A stretch of DNA of 64,000 nucleotides, from positions 62,001 through 126,000 of the forward strand of contig JANQPX010000016.1 in NCBI GenBank assembly GCA_028285265.1. Reading direction: 5' to 3'. A program made the position numbers and the translations under genes. Positions 1 to 9,306 of this stretch are shown in pieces; position 1 is the first letter of the stretch, and each line of letters opens with the position of its first letter. The DNA comes from Geminicoccaceae bacterium (GTDB taxonomy: Bacteria; Pseudomonadota; Alphaproteobacteria; Geminicoccales; Geminicoccaceae). The notes below the pieces were generated by a model. The model worked only from the letters and a program-made list of their open reading frames with translations, did no database searches and was not told the origin of the DNA.

Positions 1-1120
1 GCCCTAATTCGGTGACCAGCACGACGATGATACCAAACCAGATCATGTCCACACCGGACTGGATGAGTGTTGGCAGGAACACGGGGACCAGCAGAAGCAG
101 GATCCCGATGGATTCAAAGACCATCCCCATCAGGACCGCAATCAGCGCAACCGCGATCACCAGGCCTGTGGGCGAGAGCTCCAGATCTTGGACAAGAAAG
201 ACCAGATCATAGGGCATGCCTGAGAGGTTAATGAACTGAGCAAAAACCAAGGCGCCGAAAATAACGATGAACAATGCCGCCGTTGTCTTGGCCGCCTCAA
301 CAAGGGTATCGATCCACTGCTCGACGGTGCGAAGATAACCGCGACTGATAGCAATAACGGCAGCCCCGAAAGCACCGATGCCGGATGCCTCGGTCGGTGT
401 GAAGATACGGCCGTAGATCCCGCCTAGAACCAGAAGGAAAAGGCCGATAATCGGCCAAACGACTTTGAACGCCCGCCTTTTATCTTCATCAGCCATCGGG
501 TCTCCGGCCGGACCAGCACTTGGATCCAGGCGTACCGTGACAGCGACAGCCGCCATGAAAAGCGAGACCAACAGGATGCCTGGGAGAACACCCGCCATGA
601 ACAGTTCGCCAATATCCTGCTCAGCAACGATCGCGTAGATCACCAGCGGTACCGATGGAGGGATCATGATCCCAAGTGTACCACCAGCAGCGATGGTGCC
701 GGCCGCCAGTTTGTCCGAGTAGCGATAGGCGCGCATCGGCGGCATCGCGACTTTGGTCATGGTGGCTGCCGTGGCCAGCGACGAACCACACACGGCAGAA
801 AAGCCGGCGCAGGCAGCGACAGTGGAGAGCGCGAGGCCGCCACGAAACCGGCCAAGCCCAGCATAGGCGGCATCATACAAGTCGCGGCTTATGTCCGCGC
901 GGTGAATAAAAACGCCCATGAGGATAAAAAGGGGGATGACGCTGAGATTGTAGTTCATCGCGTCTTCGATGATCTGCTGGCCGGTCATAGCGAAGGCCGC
1001 CGACCAGCCACGCTCGGTCGCAAAGCCAACCAGCCCGACGATCAGCGTCGCGTAGCCGATGCGAAAGCCGAAAAAGCAGAGGCCCAGCAAGACAGCAAAT
1101 CCGAGCAGCGCCGTTGTCAT
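1..1120 (-). CDS. dctM: TRAP transporter large permease (DctM-like), 3' end beyond the window
   Basis: This is the membrane channel subunit of a TRAP importer, which moves organic acids using an ion gradient. It is incomplete: about 373 of the usual 420-430 residues lie in the window, and the C-terminus runs off the left edge. The protein starts MTTALLGFAVLLGL and contains typical DctM stretches such as SAVCGSSLATAATM and GGIYGRIFTPTEASG within many hydrophobic segments. Its ATG at 1120 overlaps the dctQ stop by 4 bases (ATGA), so the two are translationally coupled. It is the last visible gene of a long operon that also encodes a BKACE enzyme and a Liv ABC importer. The family is certain; the substrate is unknown. 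Confidence 0.93.
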   Translation of the reverse strand, partial: MTTALLGFAVLLGLCFFGFRIGYATLIVGLVGFATERGWSAAFAMTGQQIIEDAMNYNLSVIPLFILMGVFIHRADISRDLYDAAYAGLGRFRGGLALSTVAACAGFSAVCGSSLATAATMTKVAMPPMRAYRYSDKLAAGTIAAGGTLGIMIPPSVPLVIYAIVAEQDIGELFMAGVLPGILLVSLFMAAVAVTVRLDPSAGPAGDPMADEDKRRAFKVVWPIIGLFLLVLGGIYGRIFTPTEASGIGAFGAAVIAISRGYLRTVEQWIDTLVEAAKTTAALFIVIFGALVFAQFINLSGMPYDLVFLVQDLELSPTGLVIAVALIAVLMGMVFESIGILLLLVPVFLPTLIQSGVDMIWFGIIVVLVTELG

Positions 1121-1647
1121 AGCCCGGAGGATCCCTCACCAGTTGCGGTTGACGATCGAGAAACAAGGCCGAGGATCTGGGCCACTAGGCTTAGGCATGA
1201 CAGGCCGGCAATGGCAAAGGCGACAGCAGCGAGCGGCCATTCCAGGACAACGGTGATTCGGTCGTTTTGCTTTGCCTCGATGGCAAATTCAGTGAGTTGG
1301 AAGGCGATGATCATCATGGCGATGAGAGAAAACAGCTGGATCAGCACTGGACGCAGCCTCGGAAGCAGGCGGCTTAGCGGACGGTCAAACAAATCGACAC
1401 TGATGTGATCGTCGGACGCATTCACCAAGGCGAGGCCAGCGAAAATCGTCATCGCCAGAAGAAATTGGATCATCTCCGCTGCGCCGAAGACGGGGGCAGT
1501 AAAAACATACCGACCGACGACATCGACGAAGGTGAGAATCATCATAGCCAACAGAAGGGCCGCCGAGGCTAGCCTCATCAGGGGAAGGAGCCAGCCTAAG
1601 AGCCTCTCGGCGTATGCCGAGAGGCTGGGCCGGATTCCTTTGGTCAC
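1117..1647 (-). CDS. dctQ: TRAP transporter small permease (DctQ-like)
   Basis: This 176-residue four-helix membrane protein has the normal length and hydrophobic pattern of DctQ, which pairs with DctM. FVDVVGRYVFTAPVFGAAEM is the typical first-helix region ending in the conserved GRY. The start is GTG at 1647, overlapping the dctP stop by 4 bases; the stop overlaps dctM in the same way. The first codons contain a perfect 11-bp hairpin (1601-1626, listed separately) that could reduce its expression relative to the binding protein upstream. Confidence 0.93.
   Translation of the reverse strand: MTKGIRPSLSAYAERLLGWLLPLMRLASAALLLAMMILTFVDVVGRYVFTAPVFGAAEMIQFLLAMTIFAGLALVNASDDHISVDLFDRPLSRLLPRLRPVLIQLFSLIAMMIIAFQLTEFAIEAKQNDRITVVLEWPLAAVAFAIAGLSCLSLVAQILGLVSRSSTATGEGSSGL
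1601..1626 (-). other. Perfect 11-bp hairpin just inside dctQ, at the dctP/dctQ junction
   Basis: AGCCTCTCGGC (1601-1611), loop GTAT and GCCGAGAGGCT (1616-1626) form a perfect 11-bp stem. It lies about 20 bases after the dctQ start in the direction of transcription. It has no T-tract, so it is not a plain terminator. A block to 3' exonuclease or to translation, which would favour dctP mRNA, is an inference. Confidence 0.6.
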
Positions 1648-2666
1648 TTCGAGAGTTCCTGCACCCTCGAAACATAGAAGTCATAGGCCGCCTGACCGTC
1701 GATTCCAGCCTCATTAGCCTTTGCGATCCATTGCTCGGTCACGGCAGATGCCGCCTCCTTGAAGGCCTCCTCGAAGGCAGGCTCGGCGTCGATGATCTCG
1801 ATGCCAGCTTTCTCGAATTCGACCAGCGCGGTTTGATCGGCTTCGACCCAATGGCCTGCCGCCATGCGGCCAAAGTGGGGTCCGCTGACGTTCATGATCG
1901 CTTCTTGATCTTCGGGTGAGATCTCGGCCCATTTGTCCTTGTTCATCACCAGAGAAAAGCTTGTGGAGTAGATCGAGTCGCTGAACTTCGTCATCGATTT
2001 GGTATAGGGGATTAGACGGAAATCCCGCACCGCCGTTGGGCTGAGGCCGATATGGGCGTCAACGACGCCACGGGTGATGATTTCGTTTGCCTGAACGGCA
2101 GGCCCGGAGACGACACCGGCACCAATCGCCTTCATCGTCGCTGCCAGAGCGCCCGGTAGCGCCCAGATCTTTCGCGATTTCAGGTCATCCATCGACGTCA
2201 GAGGCGTGTCGGTCTGACTGTAGAGTTCGGCGGGCGTGATCACCCAAAGCGAAAGGAGATGAGCGCTCTCCATCTCGTCAGGAAAGAATTGATTGCGGGT
2301 CTCCCACAACGCCTCTGACATGGCAGGCGCATCGGTTGTCGCGATAAAGGGGTTCATCGCGACCAGCGGCCCTGTGACACGCCCTTGGATCAGACCGTTG
2401 AATTGAGGAGCGACATCCGCGATGCCTTTTTCGACAGCATTCAACTGCTCCGGCGGCGCCGCCAAAGATTTTGGCGGAATGATGCCTGTGACTCGTCCTT
2501 CTGTCGCTTCCTCGACCTCTTTAAGCCAAGTCGGCAGAACGGACTGGCAGACGTAGTGCTGTGGCGGCCAGAAGCAATTGACGAGCAGCCTTGTCTGAGC
2601 GTCTGCAATGCCTGACATGCCGATAAGCAAGACACCACATAACAAAGATCTGACCAAATGCTTCAT
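1644..2666 (-). CDS. dctP: TRAP transporter substrate-binding protein (DctP-like)
   Basis: This is the periplasmic solute-binding protein of the TRAP system, 340 residues. A Sec signal peptide (LVRSLLCGVLLIGMSGIADA) ends near residue 23. The mature part shows DctP features such as SMDDLKSRKIWALPGA and ARG-binding-type surroundings near residue 150-200. The start at 2666 has an AGGGAG ribosome-binding site. It follows the BKACE gene by 76 bases and overlaps dctQ by 4. Unusually for the family, the mature protein has two cysteines close to the N-terminus (VNCFWPPQHYVC). The ligand is unknown; an organic acid used by the BKACE pathway is the natural guess. Confidence 0.93.
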   Translation of the reverse strand: MKHLVRSLLCGVLLIGMSGIADAQTRLLVNCFWPPQHYVCQSVLPTWLKEVEEATEGRVTGIIPPKSLAAPPEQLNAVEKGIADVAPQFNGLIQGRVTGPLVAMNPFIATTDAPAMSEALWETRNQFFPDEMESAHLLSLWVITPAELYSQTDTPLTSMDDLKSRKIWALPGALAATMKAIGAGVVSGPAVQANEIITRGVVDAHIGLSPTAVRDFRLIPYTKSMTKFSDSIYSTSFSLVMNKDKWAEISPEDQEAIMNVSGPHFGRMAAGHWVEADQTALVEFEKAGIEIIDAEPAFEEAFKEAASAVTEQWIAKANEAGIDGQAAYDFYVSRVQELSK

Positions 2667-2742
2667 GTCGTTTCTCCCTGATTTTTGCGATTTTTGTTTT
2701 CTGACAGCATGTCCTTCAGCTGGGTCAAAGTCGAGGAAAGCT

Positions 2743-3675
2743 TTAAAACGCTACCCGATCCCCTCCCTTCAGTGCCAGCATCTCTCGGGTTTCCTCGGGC
2801 GTTGCGATGTCATGACCCAACTCCTCGACGATCCGTCTGATCTTGGCGACCTGCTGTGCATTGTTTTCGGCGAGCTTGCCGCGTGCGATGAACAGACTGT
2901 CCTCGAGTCCGACGCGGACATTGCCACCCATTTGGCTAGCGGTCGTTGCAAGCGGCATCTGCGCACCGCCAGCGCCGAGCACAGACCAGCGGTAGTCCTC
3001 GCCGAACAGACGATCTGCGGTACGTTTCATGAAGATCAGATTGTCGACCTCAGGCCCGATGCCACCGAGAATGCCGAAGATGAATTGAATGAAGATCGGT
3101 GGCTTGAAGAGACCAGTGTCCATGCAGAATTTGAGATTGTAGAGGTGCCCGACGTCGTAGCACTCGTGTTCGAACTTGATGTCATGAGGGTTAAGGCTTT
3201 CGGCAACGGTTCCGATATCCCGAAACGTGTTGCGAAAAATGTACCCATCGGAACTCTCGACATAGTCCTTCTCCCAGTCGAACGTCCAATTGTCGTAGCG
3301 CTTGGCGAGCGGATGGAAGGAGAAGTTCATCGAACCCATGTTGAGCGAGCACATTTCTGGAGAAAAGCGCTTAGCCGGTGCGATCCGATCTTCGATCGCC
3401 GTCTTCAGACTGCCGCCGGTGGAGATATTCACGACGGCATCGGTCGCTTGTTTAATTCGCGGCAGGAATGCGGCGAAGTGTTCGGGATCGAGCGATACCG
3501 ACCCATCATGCGGATTTCTCGCGTGCAGATGCAAGACCGACGCGCCAGCTTCGGCCGCTGCTACCGCCTGACTGGCGATGTCATCGGGGGTAAAAGGAAG
3601 CGCCCCGGACATAGTCGGCGTGTGAATGGCACCCGTAATCGCACAAGTGATCACGGTCTTCTGCCTGCGTGCCAT
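2743..3675 (-). CDS. 3-keto-5-aminohexanoate cleavage enzyme family protein (BKACE, DUF849)
   Basis: BKACE enzymes are zinc-dependent TIM-barrel proteins that react a beta-keto acid with acetyl-CoA to give acetoacetate and a new acyl-CoA. The 310 residues match family length. The zinc motif HLHAR is at 49-53 and the later ligand region VRVGLEDS places Glu at about 258. NISTGG at 83-88 is another family signature. It lies between livM (2-base gap) and dctP. With a 3-hydroxyacyl-CoA-dehydrogenase-type enzyme in the same operon, the pair resembles carnitine breakdown (dehydrogenase making 3-dehydrocarnitine, then BKACE), but the substrate class cannot be read from this sequence alone. Confidence 0.92.
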   Translation of the reverse strand: MARRQKTVITCAITGAIHTPTMSGALPFTPDDIASQAVAAAEAGASVLHLHARNPHDGSVSLDPEHFAAFLPRIKQATDAVVNISTGGSLKTAIEDRIAPAKRFSPEMCSLNMGSMNFSFHPLAKRYDNWTFDWEKDYVESSDGYIFRNTFRDIGTVAESLNPHDIKFEHECYDVGHLYNLKFCMDTGLFKPPIFIQFIFGILGGIGPEVDNLIFMKRTADRLFGEDYRWSVLGAGGAQMPLATTASQMGGNVRVGLEDSLFIARGKLAENNAQQVAKIRRIVEELGHDIATPEETREMLALKGGDRVAF

Positions 3676-3677
3676 GG

Positions 3678-4706
3678 TCAGAGTCCCTTGGTGGCGTTTA
3701 CGCGCACCACGCGATAGGTGAGCGGAAACAGTTGCGTGTCGAAACGAGCACGAATGAAACCCCAGACACCCTTAGGCGCCCTGAGCATGACGACGATAGC
3801 CACCAGGCCGAGCACCATCAGGTAAATCGTACCGAGATCGGCAAGCGTTTCGCGAAGGGCAAAAAAGATGAGCGTACCGATGATCGGACCTTCGATGGTA
3901 CCGATACCGCCGATCACCACGATGAAAATGACGAACGCCGTCCAATCATTTACCGAAAAGGCGGCATCAGGTGAGATCCGCAGTTTCTGGAGAAAAATCA
4001 GGGCGCCGACCATTGCGGTAAGGGCCGAGGTCACGACATAGACGACGAACTTGGTTCGCCAAATGTCGATGCCGAGCGACCCTGCAGCCAGCTCATTGTC
4101 ACGGATAGCGGTGAGCGCGAGCCCTTGTCGGGAGCGCAAGAATAGATAAACCGCGGTGACTACCAGCACGGCAGCACCGAGCGCCAGCCAATAACTCAGC
4201 GACTCGCGCGCGGAGCGTGATCCAGCGAGCGACTTTACGATGCCCACAGGCAAGGACGATCCCGAGCCACCACCTAGCGCGGAGATTTGCGCGAAGCTGA
4301 GCCGGAACACTTCGGCGATGACCCAGGTGCCGATGGCGAAGTAAGCGCCACGTAGCCGAAAAATGAGCGTGGCAACTGGAATGGACGCCAGTGCGCCGAA
4401 GACGCCCGCTGCAGCGATGGCGAGGAGAGGATGCAATCCTAAGAGGATCGTCAGGGCAAACAGCATATAGCCGCCAAAGCCGACATAGGCCTGCTGGCCC
4501 ACCGAGACCAGCCCTGCATAGCCGGCCATGAGGTTCCAAAGGCTGGCAAGCGACAGGTACAAGAAGAGTTCGCCCATCAAACGCAGATCAGCGCGCCCGG
4601 CCCACCAGGGTGCCGTGATCAGCATGATGAGAACGAAGGCCCCCAATATTCCGGCTATCCTGGCGGCTTTTGAGTTCCGAGTAACATCGACGTCTTGATA
4701 GCTCAT
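3678..4706 (-). CDS. livM: Branched-chain amino acid-type ABC transporter permease (LivM-like)
   Basis: This 342-residue inner-membrane permease is of the LivM branch. About ten hydrophobic segments are visible, and the family motif NLMAGYAGLVSVGQQAYVG begins near residue 58. RDNELAAGSLGID is the cytoplasmic loop that contacts the ATPase. Its start overlaps the livH stop by 4 bases, and it ends 2 bases before the BKACE gene. Liv-type systems carry amino acids, but also urea, amides and aromatic or other organic acids, so the name does not fix the substrate. Confidence 0.94.
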   Translation of the reverse strand: MSYQDVDVTRNSKAARIAGILGAFVLIMLITAPWWAGRADLRLMGELFLYLSLASLWNLMAGYAGLVSVGQQAYVGFGGYMLFALTILLGLHPLLAIAAAGVFGALASIPVATLIFRLRGAYFAIGTWVIAEVFRLSFAQISALGGGSGSSLPVGIVKSLAGSRSARESLSYWLALGAAVLVVTAVYLFLRSRQGLALTAIRDNELAAGSLGIDIWRTKFVVYVVTSALTAMVGALIFLQKLRISPDAAFSVNDWTAFVIFIVVIGGIGTIEGPIIGTLIFFALRETLADLGTIYLMVLGLVAIVVMLRAPKGVWGFIRARFDTQLFPLTYRVVRVNATKGL

Positions 4707-5566
4707 CCCGACACCCTTGGAAAAAGGCCATTCGGTTTGACGGCGAGAATGAGGAGGAACGCGATGTGCCCGGCCAACAGCTGCCAGCCAGGGTCAATCT
4801 TCGCGCCGATGGTCTGAGCAACACCGAGAATAACGCCGCCCGCAAGCGTGCCCCAGAGATTGCCGAGCCCACCGATGATCACAGCCTCGAATCCGAAGAT
4901 GAGCCGCCCACCCCCGATCGAGGGATCAAAGCTCGTCCGAATACCCAAAAGAATGCCCGCCACGGCGGTGACAGCGAGCGATAGCGCCATGGCCAAACCG
5001 AAGACATGGCGTCGGTTCAGACCCATCAGCTGCGCGATGTCCTGATTGTCAGAGACCGCACGGAATGCCCGCCCCAGTCCTGTGCGGTAGAAGATCCATT
5101 GCAGCGATGCGATGATTAGAACGGCGACGGCGAAGGTCAAAAGCGGCAATACGCCGAGTGACAAGCCGCCGAGATCGAGGCTCGCAGTCTCCAAGACACC
5201 AGCATCCATCTTTTGGGGATCGGCGGAGTAGGTTTCCAGCAATGCATTCTGGATAATGACTGAGAGTCCAAAGGTCACCAAGAGCGGTGGAAGAATGTCA
5301 TCACCCAAGGTCTGATTGAGGACACCACGTTGCAAGGCATAGCCGACAATAGCCATAAGAGGCACGACGACGATCAGGGCCAAGACGGGATGCAAACCGA
5401 GAACGATCGAGGTGGTCAGCCCGAGATAGGCGGCGAGCACGATCAGATCGCCATGCGCGATGTTGACGAGGCGCATGACCCCGAAGATGAGCGATAGCCC
5501 AGCTGCAAAGAGAGCATAGAGCCCCCCAAGTAGCGTTCCTTGGACGAGCGCGTTCAGCCATTCCAT
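4703..5566 (-). CDS. livH: Branched-chain amino acid-type ABC transporter permease (LivH-like)
   Basis: This is the LivH-type partner permease, 287 residues from the ATG at 5566. It begins MEWLNALVQGTLLGGLYALF and continues with the LivH hallmark GVMRLVNIAHGDLIVLAAY. The open frame extends upstream to 5659, but those residues lie inside livF and look unlike the family, so the internal ATG 2 bases after the livF stop is chosen. The loop RAVSDNQDIAQLMGLN is the ATPase contact. It is translationally coupled to livM by a 4-base overlap. Confidence 0.93.
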   Translation of the reverse strand: MEWLNALVQGTLLGGLYALFAAGLSLIFGVMRLVNIAHGDLIVLAAYLGLTTSIVLGLHPVLALIVVVPLMAIVGYALQRGVLNQTLGDDILPPLLVTFGLSVIIQNALLETYSADPQKMDAGVLETASLDLGGLSLGVLPLLTFAVAVLIIASLQWIFYRTGLGRAFRAVSDNQDIAQLMGLNRRHVFGLAMALSLAVTAVAGILLGIRTSFDPSIGGGRLIFGFEAVIIGGLGNLWGTLAGGVILGVAQTIGAKIDPGWQLLAGHIAFLLILAVKPNGLFPRVSG

Positions 5567-5568
5567 GA

Positions 5569-6276
5569 TCAGGCGATCCCGAAATAAGCATGAGAAATGT
5601 CTTCGCGTGACACCGTGGCGGACGCCGATTCGAGGGAGATGCGTCCCTCCTGCAGGCAATAGACACGTGATGAGACGGACAGCGCCTTTGTGATGTCCTG
5701 TTCGACAATCACGGCGCTCATGCCGCCACCGACAATGCCTGGCAAGGCCTCGTAAATCGACTTGATGATCACCGGCGCGAGCCCAAGGCTGATCTCGTCA
5801 AACAGGAGGAGATCAGGATTGGCCATGAGGGCTCTTCCGATCGCAACCATTTGCTGCTGCCCACCGGAAAGCGACGTCGAGGGCACGGCTCTCCGCTCTT
5901 CAAGAATGGGAAAAAGCTGGAAGACAGCGCCCAAAGACCAGGGTCCGCTGCGGCCAACCTGCCCACCAATAAGGAGGTTCTCTTCGACGGAGAGCGACGG
6001 GAAAAGTTGACGTCCTTCTGGGACGAGTGCGATGCCACGCATCGCCACTTGATCGGCCCTGAGCGCACCGATTGCCTCGCCTCGATAGGTGATTTGGTCG
6101 GCGTCGTTACGGATCAACCCCGAGATCGAGCGCAAAAGTGTGGTCTTGCCGGCGCCATTGGCGCCGATGATGGCAAGGACTTCGCCCTCGGCGACGCTCA
6201 TATTGAGATCGTAGAGCGCTTGAAAATCGCCGTAATGCGCATCGAGGCCCTCAATTGTGAGGATGGGATCAGGCAT
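5569..6276 (-). CDS. livF: Branched-chain amino acid-type ABC transporter ATPase (LivF-like)
   Basis: This 235-residue nucleotide-binding subunit starts at [10 protein letters not shown] (ATG at 6276). An upstream extension to 6372 has no family match and overlaps livG, so it was not used. Walker A GANGAGKTT is at 38-46, the signature LSGGQQQM follows around residue 133, and Walker B reads DLLLFDEISLGLAP. The start overlaps the livG stop by 8 bases. It works with LivG, LivH and LivM to power import. Confidence 0.93.
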   Translation of the reverse strand: MPDPILTIEGLDAHYGDFQALYDLNMSVAEGEVLAIIGANGAGKTTLLRSISGLIRNDADQITYRGEAIGALRADQVAMRGIALVPEGRQLFPSLSVEENLLIGGQVGRSGPWSLGAVFQLFPILEERRAVPSTSLSGGQQQMVAIGRALMANPDLLLFDEISLGLAPVIIKSIYEALPGIVGGGMSAVIVEQDITKALSVSSRVYCLQEGRISLESASATVSREDISHAYFGIA

Positions 6277-6997
6277 CAACTTCGATCCCGAGATAAATTT
6301 CCTGCACGTCTGGACTCTGCATGATGGCCTCTGGCTCGCCTTCAGCGATTTTCTTACCGAAATCGATGACAATCAGCCGGTCGACGACCGCGAGGAGCGC
6401 ATGCACAACATGCTCGATCCAAACGATCGATACGCCTCGGCCTCGAATGTCCTTGATCGTCTGCACGAGCGAGGTGCACTCAGCCTCCGTCAGCCCACCA
6501 GCAATCTCGTCCAGCAGCAAGAGTTTGGGTTTGGCGCAAAGGGCTCGTGTCAACTCAAGCCGTTTCCGCTGAAGAAGCGTGAGGCCGCCAGCGAGCGTAT
6601 TCGCTTTGTCCAGAAGATCCGTTTGATCCAGCACCGAGAGGCAATGATCTTCGGCCTCTCTCCCGGACAGACCGGCTGCCTGTGTCGCCGCGATCATCGC
6701 GTTCTCGAAGACGGTCATGCCAGAAAAAGGCTGCGGGATCTGAAAGCTGCGCGCCATACCCAGGCGGCATCGTCGCGCAGCGCTCAGCCCCGTCACATCT
6801 TGACCGGCAAAATGAACCCGGCCGTGATCAGGGGAAAGTGTGCCGGTGATCAGGTTGAACATCGACGTCTTGCCGGCACCATTCGGGCCAATCACACCCA
6901 ACGCTTCGCCTGCGGCCAATTCATAAGAGAGGTCATCGGCGACCGTTACGGCTCCGAATGATTTCGCCAACTGCTCCAATCTCAGAATTGTAGCCAT
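6269..6997 (-). CDS. livG: Branched-chain amino acid-type ABC transporter ATPase (LivG-like)
   Basis: This is the second ATPase of the Liv importer, 242 residues. Walker A is GPNGAGKTS at 37-45 and Walker B is [11 protein letters not shown]. The signature is a variant form ([15 protein letters not shown]), as is common for LivG. The LivG-specific segment [22 protein letters not shown] is present in the helical domain. It sits 61 bases after the binding-protein gene and overlaps livF by 8 bases. Confidence 0.93.
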   Translation of the reverse strand: MATILRLEQLAKSFGAVTVADDLSYELAAGEALGVIGPNGAGKTSMFNLITGTLSPDHGRVHFAGQDVTGLSAARRCRLGMARSFQIPQPFSGMTVFENAMIAATQAAGLSGREAEDHCLSVLDQTDLLDKANTLAGGLTLLQRKRLELTRALCAKPKLLLLDEIAGGLTEAECTSLVQTIKDIRGRGVSIVWIEHVVHALLAVVDRLIVIDFGKKIAEGEPEAIMQSPDVQEIYLGIEVDA

Positions 6998-7058
6998 CTC
7001 TGCCCCATTGGTGGCCAGGTCTGCGCGTCCTCGCGTGTCGTGGTCGCGGTTCAGCGCA

Positions 7059-8336
7059 TCAGAGAAGCTTCAGATCGCCCGTCAACGGAATCTCCGGGGC
7101 AGCCGAGTTCGCGACGATCTTCAAGTCAAAGCCATCCCCTTCCTGCTGCCATTGACCGCCAACCAACGGGGTCTTGGTGACATTGTTGATGGGCCCGTTT
7201 GCCCAATTGACCGGTCCGACAATGGTGTTGAGATCCGTGGTGACAATGGCCTCAACAATGGCGGCAGGGTCTTCGAGATCTTCCGCCCTCTTGATGACGT
7301 CGGCTACGACCTCGAAGAGCGCATGCTTGAAACCGATCGGCTGAGTCCAAGGGCGCCCAGACGCTTTGACGTAACCCTCGGCAAGCTCTCCTGCCGTCGC
7401 GCCGGTCAGCGACGATGCAAACGGATGATTGGGAGACCACCAGACCTCGGTGCTCAACCCGTCACCGCGCTCACCTAGAGATCCGATCACTGACGGGAAC
7501 AACAGAGCCTTGCCAATCGTGACAACCTTGGGTGCAAAGCCCTGTTGTGCGGACTGCGCCCAGAATGTCGCAAAATCGGGCGGGATCATATTGCCGGTTA
7601 TGATCTCACAACCAGCCGACTTGAAGGCTGCGATCTGGTTGGAAAAATCGTCGGAAAGCGGCTGGTAGCGACCTGGATCGGTCAAGGTATAGCCTGCTTC
7701 AGCCAACGGTTTCGGCAGACCGAGCTCTGGATCCCCCCAGGCATTGCCGTCAGCATCATTGGGGAAAAGACCGCCGACGGTCTTGGCCGCACCACTTTTA
7801 TCCCACATGTCGAGGAAGGCGCCTATGACGTCTTCCAAACCCCAGAAGAAATGATAGGTGCTCTCAAAACCTTCACCCGGAACACCGCTGCGTCCGAAGA
7901 AATAGGGTTGCCAAGGGCAGTCGGTGGTGATGCAGGGCACCTCGTTGACCTCGGCCTGATCCGAAACAGGATTGACAGTGTCCGGCGTCGATGCGGCGAC
8001 GATGATGTCGACTTCATCACCCAGAATCAGATCTGCGGCGACCTCAGCAGCGCGGTTCGGGTTGGACTGACTGTCCTTCGAGATGATCTCGACGGTCCAG
8101 GTCTTTCCATTGTTCTCCAGACCGGCAGCAAACATCTCTGTGATCGCCTGCAGCACATAGTCGTCAGCCTCTGCAAACCCTGCCAGCGGACCAGTGCGTG
8201 GACTAACATGCCCAACTCGAAGTGTTGGATCAGCGGCATAAGCGCGGGTGGTTCGAAGGATGGCCGGTGCCGTTAGCGCAGCTGCGCCACCTGCCAAAAA
8301 TCCGCGACGCGAAGGTTTGCGAAATGTCGATTTCAT
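7059..8336 (-). CDS. livK: Liv-type ABC transporter substrate-binding protein with Tat signal
   Basis: This 425-residue periplasmic binding protein belongs to the LivK/AmiC/urea-binding group. The N-terminus carries a twin-arginine signal: SRRGFLAGGAAALTAPAIL around residues 9-27, with Arg10-Arg11. Export through Tat suggests folding, or ligand or cofactor loading, before export. The mature start is typical (LRVGHVSPRTGPLAGFAEADD). It is larger than plain LivK (about 370) and fits the amide or organic-acid branch. It begins 40 bases after the dehydrogenase gene and precedes livG, so it is the SBP of this ABC system. Confidence 0.92.
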   Translation of the reverse strand: MKSTFRKPSRRGFLAGGAAALTAPAILRTTRAYAADPTLRVGHVSPRTGPLAGFAEADDYVLQAITEMFAAGLENNGKTWTVEIISKDSQSNPNRAAEVAADLILGDEVDIIVAASTPDTVNPVSDQAEVNEVPCITTDCPWQPYFFGRSGVPGEGFESTYHFFWGLEDVIGAFLDMWDKSGAAKTVGGLFPNDADGNAWGDPELGLPKPLAEAGYTLTDPGRYQPLSDDFSNQIAAFKSAGCEIITGNMIPPDFATFWAQSAQQGFAPKVVTIGKALLFPSVIGSLGERGDGLSTEVWWSPNHPFASSLTGATAGELAEGYVKASGRPWTQPIGFKHALFEVVADVIKRAEDLEDPAAIVEAIVTTDLNTIVGPVNWANGPINNVTKTPLVGGQWQQEGDGFDLKIVANSAAPEIPLTGDLKLL

Positions 8337-8376
8337 ATTGACCTCCCTTGACTGGCATTACTGCCGAGATGCTCTC

Positions 8377-9303
8377 TCAATCGAGAAGAATGTCATTCAA
8401 CCGCGTTAGATGGCGGCTCACGCGTTTTCGAACCGCTGCCGCCTCATCGTTTGTCCAGGTTCTAAAGCCCCTTCCGGATTTCATCCCAAGTCGCCCATCG
8501 GCGACGAGCTGTTTCAGATAGGGCGACGGCGCAGGCCTGCTCTCAAGGTCGAAAAGCACATTCTCGTGGATGTCGAGCGTCAGGTCTGTACCCACGAGAT
8601 CAGCGTTCTCCAGCGGACCCAGGACGGCAAGACGGCGTCCAAAGCTCGACTTGATCACGGTATCGACAGCCTCAGCATCGCAAACGCCGTTCTCGACGAG
8701 ACTGATCGCTTCGCGCCAAAGAGCATGTTGGAGGCGATTGCCAATGAACCCTGGCACGTCCTTTTCAACCATCACCGGCATTTTGCCGACCCGTTTCAGG
8801 AGGTCGCACATCGATTGGGCGATCCCACGATCTGTCCATTCGGTTTTCACGACTTCGACTAGGGGAATCATATGCGGCGGGTTCCACCAGTGGGTCCCAA
8901 GCGCCCGCTCACGACGTGCGAGTCCTTTCATGATCTTCGTGATGGGAATGACCGACGTGTTCGACGCGAGCACGGCATGATCAGGAGCATGTGCCTCTAT
9001 ATCGGCAAAGAGCGTCCGTTTCAGCGGCAGCTTTTCTGGCGCTGCTTCGAAGACAAAGGCTGCATCGCTGACCGCGTTAGCCGTGGCGTTATGAAGCTCG
9101 ATCCGGCTCAAGGTCTCGGCAATCTCTTTGCCGTCGGCACCGAGGGCGCCCAGGCTCGCCGATATGCGCTCTCGCACGCTGCCCAAGACACGCTCCGAAG
9201 GATCGGAGATCGCAACTTGATGACCGGCACGGGCAAGCGTAAGGGCGATACCGTGGCCCATCAGCCCGGCCCCAATGACAGCGATCTGGTGGAACTCCGC
9301 CAC
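8377..9303 (-). CDS. 3-hydroxyacyl-CoA dehydrogenase family protein
   Basis: This NAD-dependent dehydrogenase (308 residues) oxidises a beta-hydroxy acid or acyl-CoA to the 3-keto product. The Rossmann motif GAGLMGHGIAL begins near residue 10. SNTSVIPI and GTHWWNPPHMIPLVEVV hold the catalytic His-Glu region near 138-152, and the C-terminal domain starts at FIGNRLQHALWREA. The length and the NRL...WREA feature are shared with carnitine dehydrogenase and gulonate dehydrogenase relatives as well as with 3-hydroxybutyryl-CoA dehydrogenase, so a free beta-hydroxy acid substrate is possible. The BKACE gene in the same operon would cleave the keto product. Confidence 0.87.
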   Translation of the reverse strand: MAEFHQIAVIGAGLMGHGIALTLARAGHQVAISDPSERVLGSVRERISASLGALGADGKEIAETLSRIELHNATANAVSDAAFVFEAAPEKLPLKRTLFADIEAHAPDHAVLASNTSVIPITKIMKGLARRERALGTHWWNPPHMIPLVEVVKTEWTDRGIAQSMCDLLKRVGKMPVMVEKDVPGFIGNRLQHALWREAISLVENGVCDAEAVDTVIKSSFGRRLAVLGPLENADLVGTDLTLDIHENVLFDLESRPAPSPYLKQLVADGRLGMKSGRGFRTWTNDEAAAVRKRVSRHLTRLNDILLD

Positions 9304-9306
9304 GGC

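Noticed and set aside
2608..3717. Long plus-strand frame (369 codons) over the BKACE gene
   Set aside because: It is antisense to a clear BKACE gene, with no ribosome-binding site and no recognisable domain.
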